A stretch of 64,000 nucleotides of DNA. Source: Prostheceraeus crozeri. Taxonomy: Eukaryota; Platyhelminthes; Polycladida; Euryleptidae. This document shows positions 1 to 9,601 of the stretch, one piece after another (the stretch's first letter is position 1; each line of letters begins with the position of its first letter). Location: NCBI GenBank assembly GCA_907163375.1, contig CAJQUW010011238.1:31560-95559 (forward strand), written 5' to 3'. The notes beneath the pieces are model-generated. The model ran no database searches. It had not been told where the DNA came from and saw only the letters and a list, made by a program, of their open reading frames with translations. A program made the translations under genes and the position numbers.

Positions 1-111
1 ATACATTTCCTATGAGTAGCCTGCAAGCCAGGCAGAAACCGGTCGGGAAGTAATGACTTTTCTTTGAGTCTTTTCATTTATGGTATTATTTCATTTTGAT
101 TCATTTTCCTA

Positions 112-114
112 TAT

Positions 115-160
<46 letters not shown>
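112..160. repeat. (AT)n microsatellite
   Basis: A run of about 24 AT dinucleotides, interrupted once by a G near its start. It directly abuts the outer end of the inverted hammerhead-bearing pair that follows, so the element may have inserted at, or expanded, an AT-rich target. Confidence 0.95.
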
Positions 161-162
<2 letters not shown>

Positions 163-182
163 AATCTCAACAGATGTAACCA

Positions 183-224
183 CCACGAGACATGTTTCGA
201 CCTGTTGGGCCTCATCAGTCGTGG
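183..224 (-). ncRNA. Hammerhead ribozyme, canonical core
   Basis: On the minus strand: stem I CCACGA, core CTGATGA, stem II GGCC with loop CAACA and GGTC (one G-U pair), then GAA, stem III ACATGT, cleavage site C (GTC), and the stem I partner TCGTGG. All core positions fit the hammerhead consensus. Stem III is a perfect 6-nt palindrome, too short to fold well in one molecule but able to pair two molecules; this is the dimeric hammerhead design known from Penelope-like elements and retrozymes. Expected activity is self-cleavage after GTC. Confidence 0.88.
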
Positions 225-306
225 GTAGATTTGAACCAACGACGTTGGAGCTAGAGGAGGCAGCATTGCCTTCCTGGCTTATTCACGCTCTCAACAGATG
301 GTCAGG

Positions 307-353
307 TGGCCTTGTGGTTGCCTCCTCTAGCTCCAACGTCGCTGGTTCAAACC
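307..353 (+). promoter_or_regulatory. tRNA-like A and B boxes (pol III internal promoter candidate)
   Basis: TGGCCTTGTGG (307-317) resembles the tRNA A box, and GGTTCAAACC (344-353) matches the B-box consensus GGTTCRANNCC. The spacing is about the length of a tRNA without a variable arm. The flanking T stem is poorly paired, so this is a tRNA-derived SINE head and not a tRNA gene. Confidence 0.6.
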
Positions 354-356
354 TAC

Positions 357-398
357 CCACGACTGATGATGCCCAACAGGCCGAAACATGTCTCGTGG
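357..398 (+). ncRNA. Hammerhead ribozyme, one stem II pair lost
   Basis: Same architecture as its inverted partner: CCACGA, CTGATGA, stem II, GAA, palindromic stem III ACATGT, C, TCGTGG. The base of stem II is a T-C mismatch (370 against 382) instead of the usual G-C, so activity may be reduced. Stem I and all core nucleotides are intact. It lies 3 nt downstream of the B-box-like sequence, so a pol III transcript would contain it. Confidence 0.8.
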
Positions 399-470
399 TG
401 GTTACATCTGTTGAGATTTGATAAATTTATTAATTGCCAGGTTACATGTCTTAACCCATATTATACCACT

Positions 471-486
471 GTCCCTAAAAAGGAAC
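471..486. repeat. Subterminal palindrome, copy 1 of 3
   Basis: Imperfect 16-bp palindrome of the form GTCCCT-AAAA-AGGAAC, 16 bp inside the left end of the piggyBac. Copies 2 and 3 are at 816-831 and 3273-3288. A transposase-binding role is inferred from position and repetition. Confidence 0.7.
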
Positions 487-998
487 GCTTAATCTTTCGA
501 CTGTCAACGTCAAAATATAACATTAATGAACAAACTTAGAGATTAACGGGAAGCTATTTACCAAATATATTAATAATATACATGGATTTGTCTTGAATAT
601 TATCTGTACTACTACTCAGATGATAGAGTTCTGTATTTTTAAAATTTCTTAGCAAAAAAATAAAAAAATATTTTCTAATACTCATTTACATGATCCATTA
701 TACTTAACTTCTAGAAATGTGATAATCCTTAGTTGTTTGATGCATTGTTGTGATGCAGTCAAAATATGATTGCAAAATAATTTATCTGTTTGGAGAAATA
801 ATCGATTATGTAACCGTCCCGATTTAGGGACGTTGGGTACGAATGACCCCCGTGACATTGAAAAATGAAAACATTCAGAACGTCATTTGAATAAACTTCT
901 GACTCATTTTATGTGTTGTGGTACACATGTTCCTTTCATTTTTTCTAAATTTAGTTGTGTTTTGTAAAATTATTTCAGTTAGATTTTGTTTAAATCTC

Positions 999-1080
999 AT
1001 GGAATTTGAATTCATGCAGTCTAATCTATGCGAAATCAAGAAATGGCGTCCAAAAAGACAAGAACCAAAAGTCGAAAACG
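999..1080 (+). CDS. Candidate first exon of the piggyBac transposase
   Basis: An ATG at 999 (a second in-frame ATG at 1014) opens a short basic frame that ends at a strong GTAAGT donor at 1081. The intron would run to a pyrimidine-rich acceptor near 1572-1576. The phase fits the transposase frame only if the AG at 1575-1576 is used and not the nearer CAG at 1571-1572; with the latter the frame closes at once. An alternative start at 1043 does not fit the phase. Short N-terminal exons are common in piggyBac genes. Moderate to low certainty. Confidence 0.4.
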
Positions 1081-1576
1081 GTAAGTTTTAATTTCATCTA
1101 AATAATTGTTCTCAGGGTATGCTATGATAATCGCAATGAACTGTATGTAGTAGAAGGTTAGTATCTACATTAAATGTGCCAGTCAATAGCAAGATTAATA
1201 TTTTACCTATAGGTAGGGGTAGGCCTATAAATGTTGTATATAAACATATTGGCTACATATTAGTAATATCTCAATGGCGGTTAACCGACAATTGAATGAA
1301 TAGCTATCCATTATCAAAATAGGCTGTAGGCTTGATAGTTAGACAGTTTACATCTGGTTTAATTAATTTACTTTCCAAAGTAGGCTACTGTTAATTTCTG
1401 TATCTCTCTCATTAGTTTGAAGCTTATTAGTCTACACTAGCCCTTTAATGATATGTTACTATAATCATAATCTTTTCATTGGATATGGAATTATCTTAGT
1501 TTCTGTAAGGTAAAACGTCAATCGAATGCAAAATGATGACAAGCATCTTCATTCATCTTCTTTACATTTCAGGAAG

Positions 1577-3123
1577 ATGAGTTATCAATTGCGGATGCCT
1601 CAAATCAACCAAAATCACGATTTGCCAAATACCGAAATCGAGAGTGCAGCAGAATTATATCATCTCGATGGAGAAAGGAAGATATTCCGACGAATTTATC
1701 TACTCAAAGAAGTTGGACAAACGATATGCCATCACTGATTAATGAATCCGATTCCCCTAGCACGATATTTGAAAAATTTTTTGATGACGATGTTATTTCT
1801 ATGATAATGGAAGAAACTACAAGGTATGCTGTTAGTAATGGAAAACATAATTTTCAAGTGGCATCAAATGAGATACGCTTAGTTTTGGCAATTCTTATCA
1901 TTTCTGGATACGTTCCTCTTCCTAGAAGGAAAATGTATTGGGAGTTAAAGTCTGATGTTCACAACGAAGCTGTATCAAAGGCAATGTCCAGAAATCGTTT
2001 TGATGAAATCATTCGATATCTACATTTGGCAGACAATGACCATTTATCTTCGGACGACCGGTTTTCGAAAGTTCGTCCTCTACTTGACAAAATGAATGAG
2101 AGATGCTTGAAAATCCAGCCAAATGAACAAGAATTATCAATTGACGAGTCGATGACTCCATATTTTGGACGTCATGGCAACAAACAATGTATAAGAAATA
2201 AGCCCATTCGATTTGGTTTCAAAACATGGGTGTTGGCTACCAGTGGAGGCTATGTAATACAATTCGATCCGTATCAAGGCAGTAAATCAACGTATGACAA
2301 AAATCTTGGATTAGGTTATAGCGTGGTCACCAATCTTCTTGATTCGCTTCCAAGCCACCTCCCCTTTTGTGTGACATTCGACAATTTTTTTACGTCATTA
2401 CGTCTTGTTTCTGATTTAGCCGAAGAAGGATTCGGAGCAACAGGGACAATCAGAGGTAATCGGCTTCAAAAATGTTCGATTTCCTCTTCCAAAGAATTAA
2501 GTAAACAACCGAGAGGAGCATTTGATTACCGCTACGATCGACAAAATGAAATCATAACTGTAAGTTGGAATGATAACAGCGTTGTTACACTGGTATCCAA
2601 CATACACGGTGTCTTCCCTTTGAATAGCGCCAAAAGGTGGTCAATGAAAGAAAAGAAATTCATGCAGGTTGAGCAACCACGCATCGTACAAGCGTATAAC
2701 AAAGCTATGGGAGGGGTCGATCGTATGGATCAAAGTATCTCTTGCTATCGAATAAACATCAGGACAAAGAAATGGTGGTGGCCTTTCTTTGCGCATTGCT
2801 TAGATATGGCATTGCAAAATGCCTGGCTATTACATAGAAAAAACAGTTCAGAAAAATTGGATCAACTGTCTTTCAGACGAGAGATTGTTGATGTCTACTT
2901 GCGACGGTATTCAGCTTCAAATGAAAATTCACCAGTAGCACGAAAGATTGCACGCTTGGATAATAAAGTCCCAGGTGAGATTAGACGTGATGGAAAAGGG
3001 CATTTCATCATCTCAGAAAGTACACAAAGAAGATGCGCCTATTGTGGGAAGAAAACTTACAGACGTTGCATGAAGTGCCAAGTGCCTCTCCACCTTGAAT
3101 GTTTGCAAAGCTTCCATCAATGA
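1577..3123 (+). CDS. piggyBac transposase (main exon)
   Basis: Cut-and-paste transposase. From the first internal ATG at 1726 it is 465 residues, but the frame is open and conserved upstream to an acceptor near 1572 (it includes WRKEDIPTNLS), so the true protein starts in an earlier exon and is about 515-540 residues, close to the family norm. The catalytic acidic positions are visible in SIDESM, FDNFFTS and GGVDRMD. The C-terminus has a cysteine-rich zinc-binding tail (CAYCGKKTYRRCMKC, then HLEC), as in PGBD-type proteins. No stop or frameshift is seen after 1577. It acts in the nucleus on the TTAA-flanked ends of the surrounding element. Confidence 0.9.
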
Positions 3124-3431
3124 CTTCTGATTTAAATGTTGTAAAAGTGAACAATCGATCACTGCATCAATCCTTGACTTGATGAAGAAGTGTAAATTTA
3201 ATAAAAATGAAAAGAAAAAATCATATGTTATATATGTCTTATGCTGAATACCAGTACCCATTCGTACCCAGTGTCCTTATAAAGGGACGTTTACTAAATC
3301 GTATATAATTACTTATAACATTGATTATTTTCATAAATAATGTCGAATTGGTGATTAATCAAAGTAGAAAAATGCAATTTTCAGAAAGAAAATAAAAAAA
3401 TCAATTTTGGGTTAATATGGGTTAATACTTA

Positions 3432-3461
3432 AGTATATATATATATATATATATATATATG
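3432..3461. repeat. (AT)n microsatellite
   Basis: About 15 AT units starting within 10 bp of the right TTAA of the piggyBac element. Confidence 0.95.
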
Positions 3462-3503
3462 TTTTAAAAAGGAATGACACGGTCAATAAATAAGGTATTA
3501 TTT

Positions 3504-3609
3504 CTGGACTGTATAGTCGAGTGTCTCTTTTATGAGTCCGATGTTATAAATAATCTTATAACTTTATAATATCGAACTCATAAAAGAGACACGCGACTCT
3601 ACAATCCAG
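3504..3609. repeat. Small foldback (about 106 bp)
   Basis: The arms begin CTGGACTGTA and, on the other strand, CTGGATTGTA, and share GTGTCTCTTTTATGAGT, with a short AT-rich centre. This is a near-perfect hairpin typical of a small palindromic MITE. No superfamily is assigned. It lies between the piggyBac and a mariner relic and may be part of the mariner's end region. Confidence 0.7.
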
Positions 3610-3765
3610 ATTTGTTGGATGTTTGCCAATCTGATACGATATTTTTTTACCTCCCATTGAATATTAGTTCGGTGGTTGCCAATTTTTACATAATATTGCT
3701 TGATACAGATCCATTTTTCCAGCACAGATAAAATACATAAATCCAAAAAAAGTAAGACTATATAT

Positions 3766-4300
3766 TCAATCATCATTTCTTGCCAGATGTTGGAAATAAT
3801 TTCCATCGGCATCGATGCACCTTTGCCGTCTGCTTGGCAGCATAGTGAAAGCGTTTGTGAAAAACGCCCTGTCCTTCGAATTGAACCAACGGTTTACTTC
3901 CGTCATCACTTCGTTAGCATTCCTGAAGTTCTTACCTCTTAATGAATTCTTCATCGGAGGAAGCAGATAATAGACGGATGGGGATAAGTCTGCTGAATGG
4001 GGAGGATGGTCCAGCACACAAAGTCCGAGATCAGACAACTTTTTCTTTGTTTCCACTGAAGTGTGCGGTCTGGCATTGTCTTGTAAGAAACAGACGCCAC
4101 TGAGATCAGCGCGACGTCTTTTCTTCCGCACAGCAGCCTTCATTCTGTCAAGTTCCTCAGAATAAATAGTGGATGTCACATGTTGACCGACATGTTGCAT
4201 AGCAACGTGAAGAATGCCACGAGCGTCCCAAAACACAATGGCCATGCTTTTTGTTGGCAATCGAATTAAGAGATACTGAAATAGCACCGTCGCCACCTAA
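3766..4300 (-). pseudogene. mariner transposase fragment (C-terminal half)
   Basis: 176 open residues on the minus strand match the C-terminal half of mariner DD34D transposases: VFWDARGILH, FLQDNARPHT (second catalytic Asp) and SPSVYYLLPPMKNSL followed by LRGKNF. The third catalytic Asp, normally in SDYHLF, is Val here. The first catalytic region and the N-terminal DNA-binding part are missing: upstream of about 4300 the match stops where a different element (RT/GIY-YIG) begins. The fragment is therefore inactive. No clear terminal repeats were located. Confidence 0.8.
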
Positions 4301-4369
4301 AGATGTGTTCATCATTGTCTCTTTTTCTTGCATTTCTCGACGCTTCAATAACATTATATTTCTTTGCAG

Positions 4370-5380
4370 TTGTCACACTCTATCTCACAAGTTACTCCTG
4401 TAGTTTCACAATTTCCTTTTCCTCCTGATTTGCACAATAAGCATTCTCTTTACCATTACGTTTTTCGGAATGGATGTGATTGTTGCAATATTGATTTCAA
4501 CGTTGTTCCAGTCTTCTCGATGACTTTTATTCTCAAGCCGCTTTCTTTAACTTGTTTCTCACATTCTTTTTTGAAGACTGAGTTCGGTGTTGCTGCTATG
4601 AAAATAGCGGCAATATAATTTCCCTTTTGACACCATGTTTTCTTTTTTGTGTTTATTTTCTCTCCGTTCAATATATTTGCATGACTTTGGTCGATACATT
4701 GGTCGCACGTTCTTCCTCTCATCTTCAAGAATGTTGTTGTAAGCATGTAAATCAGATTTAGTGACTTCTCCTCGGAAAGTTTGATCATAACCAGGGAATT
4801 GCAATCGCTTCTCCATATCTGCTGCATGTTTTGCTGTATTTTGCCATTTTAAAAGTTTGCTGCAATGTTGCATGACTCGTAGAAGCTGTTGAGTAGTTGC
4901 TGTCCATGATACTACTGATTTGGCGTGTATCATCATTTTCGACGACACTTCCGTTGCATAAAACTCATGTAATACATACATATAGTTTCGGTCATCATTA
5001 CTTCTTGATTCTATCCATACCTTTAAGTCGAGAATTGGTAGCAATTTTTGTCATTGCGCTTTGAAGGAAAATCCATTTCATGTTGTTTACTTTTGCGGGC
5101 TTCATTTCCAATTTTTAAAGCTAATTCCACGATTTGCTCATCTTCTTTTTTAGCGCTCGTCTTCATTGTTGGCTCATGTGAAAGTATGAAAGTAATGTCA
5201 TCTACATATCTTTTCATAAGTACCTTTTCTCTCTTGATTCTTCCATTCCATTTCCTGTTATTGTTGGGGGTCGACTAATATTTGATTTTCTTGTTGGACA
5301 AAATCTCAATAATCCTATCTTCTGAAGTTCTTCTTTGCTCGAGTACGGTTCGGTTCGAATATCAACAATGTTATGCAGTC
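4370..5380 (-). pseudogene. Broken RT plus GIY-YIG retroelement (Penelope-like, tentative)
   Basis: The minus strand carries in order an RT motif C (MKRYVDDITF near 5217), a conserved block with LDLKVWIE and FYATEVSSKMMIHAKS, then AATPNSVFKKECEKQVKESG and LKSILQQSHPF. This is followed in another frame by a cysteine-spaced lead-in (ECLLCKSGGKGNC, then CEIECDNCKE) to a GIY-YIG nuclease domain that is cut off near 4370 against the mariner relic. RT followed by GIY-YIG is the Penelope-like order, and I recall closely similar proteins in many marine invertebrates. The element is truncated at both ends and broken internally. Exact clade unknown. Confidence 0.55.
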
Positions 5381-5398
5381 GTAGATTTTCCCATTATA

Positions 5399-5520
5399 CA
5401 GACCGTTTCAAAAATAATTGCACAAAAGAACTCACCCATTTTCAAAAGTACTTTTCGAATCACGTTCTGGTTCAATTCTAACAACCTGTATACCACAGGA
5501 AGCCTCATGTCCTATAAATA
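5399..5520 (+). repeat. Transposon end fragment, family with copy at 12665-12795
   Basis: Starts CAGACCGTTTC directly after TA and continues with GATAATTGCACAAAA-like and CATTTTCAAAA-like blocks. A related sequence occurs inverted at 12665-12795 with matching blocks in the same order (TAATTGCACAAAA, TGGTTCAATTCTAA, CCTCATGT). The end shape resembles Tc1/mariner-type elements in this window. Either the two are separate copies, or they are the two ends of one old element now filled by later insertions. Confidence 0.5.
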
Positions 5521-5544
5521 GACGCCTGAGTTTTCAAGTTTAGA

Positions 5545-6715
5545 TTTATGAGAATGTTGGAGTTATGAGTTCCAAGGATATGTAAGTCTGATCAAGATCT
5601 TTTCCTAGCATTCGTTGTCATGAAGAAGGCATGCGACTGTGTGCCCAGAGAGCTTGTCTAGTGGTGTCTTAGACGAAGAAGGATTCAAGAAAGGCTGATC
5701 AAGCTGGTCAGGGCGACCTATGAAAAGACCGAGACAGTAGTGATGACATCGCATGGGCTTATACCGAGCCGTTTGAAATCAAAGTTGGACTTCACCAGGT
5801 ATCAGCACTCAGCCCGTTCCTTTTTATACTGGTGCTGGATGCCATCAGTAAGAAATTCAGAGGCAGTCTACTGTGGGGCTGCTCTTTGCGGATGACCTGA
5901 TGGTGATAGCTGGAGGAAAAGAATACTTGCAAGAAAAGTGGTTGAAGTGGCAAACTGGAATGGAGAAGCACAAACACTAGAAAGAAAGTAGCATTCACAA
6001 AACGGAAATTATGGTGTGATGCACACACAAGAGGAAGACCAGAGTTGTCGACAATGAAGGTCAGGAGCTAAAGCAAGTCGAAGCTTTCAAATACCTGGAA
6101 GTGACATTGTTTGAAACAGGAGACTTAGTGTTGGAGGTGAGAGCATGAGCTAAAGCTGCTTGGAATAAATGGAGAGAAGTGAGCGGAGTCATAGAGGACA
6201 AGAGGATGCCAAGGAATTTGGAAGTGAAGATCAACAGTCGTGAAACCAGTGGTTATGTATGAGGCGGAAGTATGGGAGATGGGGAAGAAGGAGACGATAA
6301 TGCTGGAGACAACAGAAATGAAAATGCTGATACGAATTAGAGGTGTTACTCTAATAAACAGACTGACGTGACGAGCGAACAGATCCGAAGGGAGCTTGCA
6401 GTGGTCAGCATCTGCGACAAGACAAGAGCAACACGTTTAAGATGGCATGGACACCTCCTGCGGCTGGAAGTCGACTATCCGGTGAAAGTGGTGAAGGAAA
6501 TTGAGATGAAAGGAACCCGAAGGAGACGCAGTCCGCGCAGTCGATGACGCGATGACAGCATCCAGCAAGATATGACCAAAATTGAACTACATGTAGAAGA
6601 GAGAGATGCCTTCGACAGAGGACGTTGAAGAAGCATGACACAGGCGTCCGCCCGGCTACGTAGCTGGAACTGGATGAGGAGGAGGAAGAAGAATCTTGAG
6701 ACCCACCATCGAGGC
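5545..6715 (+). pseudogene. Broken LINE (APE-type, RTE-like) reverse transcriptase
   Basis: Translations on the plus strand, spread over several frames, give VMKKACDCVPRELV (the RT motif A block, normally AFDRVPRE), RLIKLVRATYEKTETVV, FLYWCWMPS in the motif B region, an ADDLMVIAGG-like motif C region near 5890, then the RT/thumb landmarks FKYL, and an RLRWHGHLLRLEV-like block near 6440. The 3' end is a purine-rich GGAGGAGGAAGAAGAA stretch at about 6675-6692, typical of these LINEs. Many frame changes and stops make it non-functional. The 5' endonuclease part is absent (5' truncation). Confidence 0.7.
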
Positions 6716-6723
6716 AGCATTTT

Positions 6724-6912
6724 TCACATCTTGTAGTGTTGAGCGGCTGACAATTCATCTGAGTCAAACAACACGATGTCGCCGGCAACCTTCAAGACAG
6801 TTGGGCAAGCGTCATATTCCTCGCTGTGGGTGCATAGCTCATGATTCTCGTTAGTCTGTTCCATGATAAAATCAGCTACGATGAAAAGCAGAAAAAGGAA
6901 CTTGCGTAACAT
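6724..6912 (-). CDS. Short secreted-type peptide frame (hypothetical)
   Basis: A 62-residue minus-strand frame starts with MLRKFLFLLFIVADFI, a good signal-peptide shape, followed by an acidic segment with two cysteines. In another frame just downstream, about 6720-6785, the translation is cysteine-rich (SCCLTQMNC, then RCEKCC). It abuts the LINE 3' end. It could be the remnant of a small secreted cysteine-rich protein, or chance. No family recognised. Confidence 0.25.
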   Translation of the reverse strand: MLRKFLFLLFIVADFIMEQTNENHELCTHSEEYDACPTVLKVAGDIVLFDSDELSAAQHYKM

Positions 6913-7356
6913 CTTATAAAACTCCAGTGTTCACAAAGACTGGATCACTCACTTGGCCGGTCAGTCGAACAACACTTGTGCACCTTGCGATCTACCGGTC
7001 AGGGCATTCAAGAATTACAATGTTTAATGAACACGAAATAGTAAACTGACTATTATATAGTGCTTTAGTGAAATGAGCATTATGCTAACTATTATATTGC
7101 TTTTTGATGGACCTCATGAATCTGCAGCTTTATCAACTTTTATATCAACTCGCTGTGGGTCGATACGGGAGGTTCATTTCAGGATACGTAATTTCCAAAT
7201 AAATGAAAATAAAGACGTCACTCCCTTCTATTTACGACTTTTTATTTCAATTTAAAAATAAGCACCCGACGCGTTTCGTCCGAAGACAGTCTCAAGGGTG
7301 GCGTACAAATGTGGAAGGATCCTTATATACTGATTAGGCATAGTTGTGGCAACTCA

Positions 7357-7879
7357 TTAAACTTGTTCATGACGTCTATTAAGTTTTGGCATTTTCATCG
7401 CTATGAAGTGTGCTTCAGCCATTCTAGTTGTAATCGCATTAAATTGTTGAATAAGGATCTCACAACTAAAGTCAGTTATTTCCATCTCTCTACCAGCATG
7501 AAATTTTAGATGATGCTCGCTCAAAGCACTTTTGGAATCTCTGTTGCGAATACTACGTTCGTGTTCTTGATAGCGCAACTTGAAAGGTCGACAACTTTGT
7601 CCAACATAGAGGTCATTGCACCAAAAGCAATTAAAACAATAAACTAGATATCTGCTTTTGCAGTTGTATTTAGGACCAATGGCGCTACACACATTACAAT
7701 TGCATTCTTCTTTGGGTTTGCTTTTATTAATTGAAATAATTTTTCTCCCTGGTTTAGTTGAAAACGTTACCGGAATGTCATATTTAACTTTCAACTTATT
7801 TAATACTCTCAAATGACAATCACTAACGAAATCGAGTGATAAGTGGACGTTGTCTGCTTTGATAGATGGCATTTTATTG
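7357..7879 (-). pseudogene. Inverted 3' coding copy of the Penelope-like element (GIY-YIG end)
   Basis: The minus strand repeats the last 170-odd codons of the element, from MPSIKADNV through the GIY-YIG domain to RRHEQV, nearly identical to the plus-strand copy (for example His for Arg in MAEAHFIAMK). The RT is absent, so it is only the arm of the foldback. Confidence 0.85.
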
Positions 7880-9507
7880 GCAGAACTGAAAATATTCTCA
7901 ATGACACCGCTACGTATACTCTGCGTAAAAAATCTAAAACTGCAGCTATTGAAAATCAGGCTAACAAAATAATTCGTTCGAAATGTAGAAATATTCCACG
8001 TATTGATCATCAAAGATTACTTTCAATAGGCAGTAAACCATCTGCATTCCATGTAAATGTCAAAGATCACAAGGATAAAGTGAATGATTTTTACCCGCTT
8101 CGCCCGATAGCATCCGTAAAGAATACACCAACCCAAAAGGTTGACTGGCTAGCCAGTACTATACTTAACCAACTAGTTAAATTTGTGCCTTCTCATCTGG
8201 ACAGTACTCATTCACTGATAAATAATTTAAAAAAGAACAGTAATTATGTAAAAAACCAAATTTTCATTTCATTAGACGTTCAAAATCTTTACCCTAGCAT
8301 TCCGATTGCTGACGCCATAGATGTTGTAAAGTCATTTGCAACTAAATTTTGGTCAAAAATAGATAACCTTGGTTTCTCGGTTCAAGACCTTGTAGATTTT
8401 CTTAAGTTTATTTCATACAATTATGAGATAGATTATAATCATAAGACGTACCATCAAATTAAAGGGTGCCCAATGGGTGCACACTTCTCGCCACCTTTTG
8501 CAGTTATATATATGAATGCTATAGAAGAAAGAGCACTAAAAATTCTTAACCAAAAATTCAATATTAACCCTGTATGCTACAAGCGGTACATTGATGATAT
8601 CATCATGGGTCCGTTTTACAAAGATGTGAAAATATTTTCTAACATAATTGAAGTGTTTAACTCGATTGACAAGAACATTCAGTTCACTATAGAAGTCCCT
8701 AGGGATAATTATATTAACTTTCTAGACCTAAGCATATCAGTGAATGGCAACCTTAAATACAAATGGTTTAGTAAGACATGTCATTCAGGCATAACTCTAC
8801 ATAGAGATAGTTGGCTTCCAAATAAAGTAAAAAATAATTTTCTCAAAAATAGTATAAAATACATTAATGATCGCAGTTCTGATGCAGACATAGCTTATGA
8901 CTCTATGAGCACTATGAGTGATCGAATAAACAGCAACGGATTTAGGTTTAATCATAAATTTGTTAAAACGAATAAAAATAAATACAATAAAATGCCATCT
9001 ATCAAAGCAGACAACGTCCACTTATCACTCGATTTCGTTAGTGATTGTCATTTGAGAGTATTAAATAAGTTGAAAGTTAAATATGACATTCCGGTAACGT
9101 TTTCAACTAAACCAGGGAGAAAAATTATTTCAATTAATAAAAGCAAACCCAAAGAAGAATGCAATTGTAATGTGTGTAGCGCCATTGGTCCTAAATACAA
9201 CTGCAAAAGCAGATATCTAGTTTATTGTTTTAATTGCTTTTGGTGCAATGACCTCTATGTTGGACAAAGTTGTCGACCTTTCAAGTTGCGCTATCAAGAA
9301 CACGAACGTAGTATTCGCAACAGAGATTCCAAAAGTGCTTTGAGCGAGCATCATCTAAAATTTCATGCTGGTAGAGAGATGGAAATAACTGACTTTAGTT
9401 GTGAGATCCTTATTCAACAATTTAATGCGATTACAACTAGAATGGCTGAAGCACGCTTCATAGCGATGAAAATGCCAAAACTTAATAGACGCCATGAACA
9501 AGTTTAA
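7880..9507 (+). CDS. Penelope-like reverse transcriptase with GIY-YIG endonuclease (5' truncated)
   Basis: About 540 open residues. The RT palm has PLRPIASVKNTPT, motif A ISLDVQNLYPSIP, motif B GCPMGAHFSPPFA and motif C YKRYIDDIIMGP, then NFLDLSI. After a linker come paired cysteines (CNCNVC, YCFNC) and a GIY-YIG nuclease with LVYCF as the first strand, DLYVGQS as the YIG strand and LRYQEH with the catalytic Arg. RT followed by C-terminal GIY-YIG is diagnostic of EN(+) Penelope-like elements. The N-terminal part is missing because the body is 5'-truncated at the junction with the inverted copy. The open frame can be read back to 7843, but those first residues derive from the inverted arm. Confidence 0.9.
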
Positions 9508-9563
9508 TGAGTTGCCACAACTATGCCTAATCAGTATATAAGGATCCTTCCACATTTGTACGC

Positions 9564-9601
9564 CACCCTTGAGACTGTCTTCGGACGAAACGCGTCGGGT
9601 G
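9564..9601 (+). ncRNA. Degenerate hammerhead-like motif, right arm of the Penelope-like element
   Basis: CACCC and GGGTG form stem I, GTC-TTCG-GAC forms stem II, and GAA-ACGCGT-C provides the A-rich side with a palindromic stem III. The first core strand reads CTTGAGA in place of CTGANGA, so two core positions depart from consensus and cleavage is doubtful. The mirror copy is on the minus strand at 7263-7300. Confidence 0.45.

Larger units (their letters stand above)
159..422. mobile_element. Inverted pair of SINE-like units with hammerhead ribozymes
   Basis: Two arms of 104 bp (159-262 and 319-422) are reverse complements with few mismatches, separated by a 56-bp spacer. Each arm, read outward from the centre, carries a B-box-like sequence, a hammerhead ribozyme and a tail. 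The plus-strand unit also has an A-box-like sequence in the spacer, so it looks like a tRNA-headed SINE ending in a ribozyme. There is no reading frame of interest. Family knowledge: schistosome S-alpha repeats combine a pol III promoter with a hammerhead, and Penelope-like elements carry hammerheads in their terminal repeats. That this is a non-autonomous partner of a Penelope-like element is inference. Confidence 0.7.
455..3421 (+). mobile_element. piggyBac DNA transposon, near complete
   Basis: TTAA target duplications lie at 451-454 and 3422-3425. The ends share CCCATATTA as terminal inverted repeats. Further in, GGGTACGAATG at 835-845 is repeated inverted at 3259-3269. A 16-bp palindrome of the form GTCCCT-AT-rich-AGGGAC occurs at 471-486, 816-831 and 3273-3288. 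The element encodes one transposase with all family acidic residues. Total length, TTAA target and coding content fit piggyBac, and the intact long frame suggests it was active recently. Confidence 0.92.

Noticed and set aside
307-362. A tRNA gene on the plus strand
   Set aside because: The A and B boxes fit, but the T stem and acceptor stem do not pair and no anticodon arm is convincing. Better read as a SINE head.
6405-6788. Minus-strand frames with a run of serines
   Set aside because: The serine run is the reverse of the LINE's GGAGGAGGAAGAA tail; only the signal-peptide frame beside it was kept, at low confidence.
7843-7879. Start of the Penelope-like protein at 7843
   Set aside because: These bases belong to the inverted arm; the frame is open there by chance and the protein is 5'-truncated at the junction.
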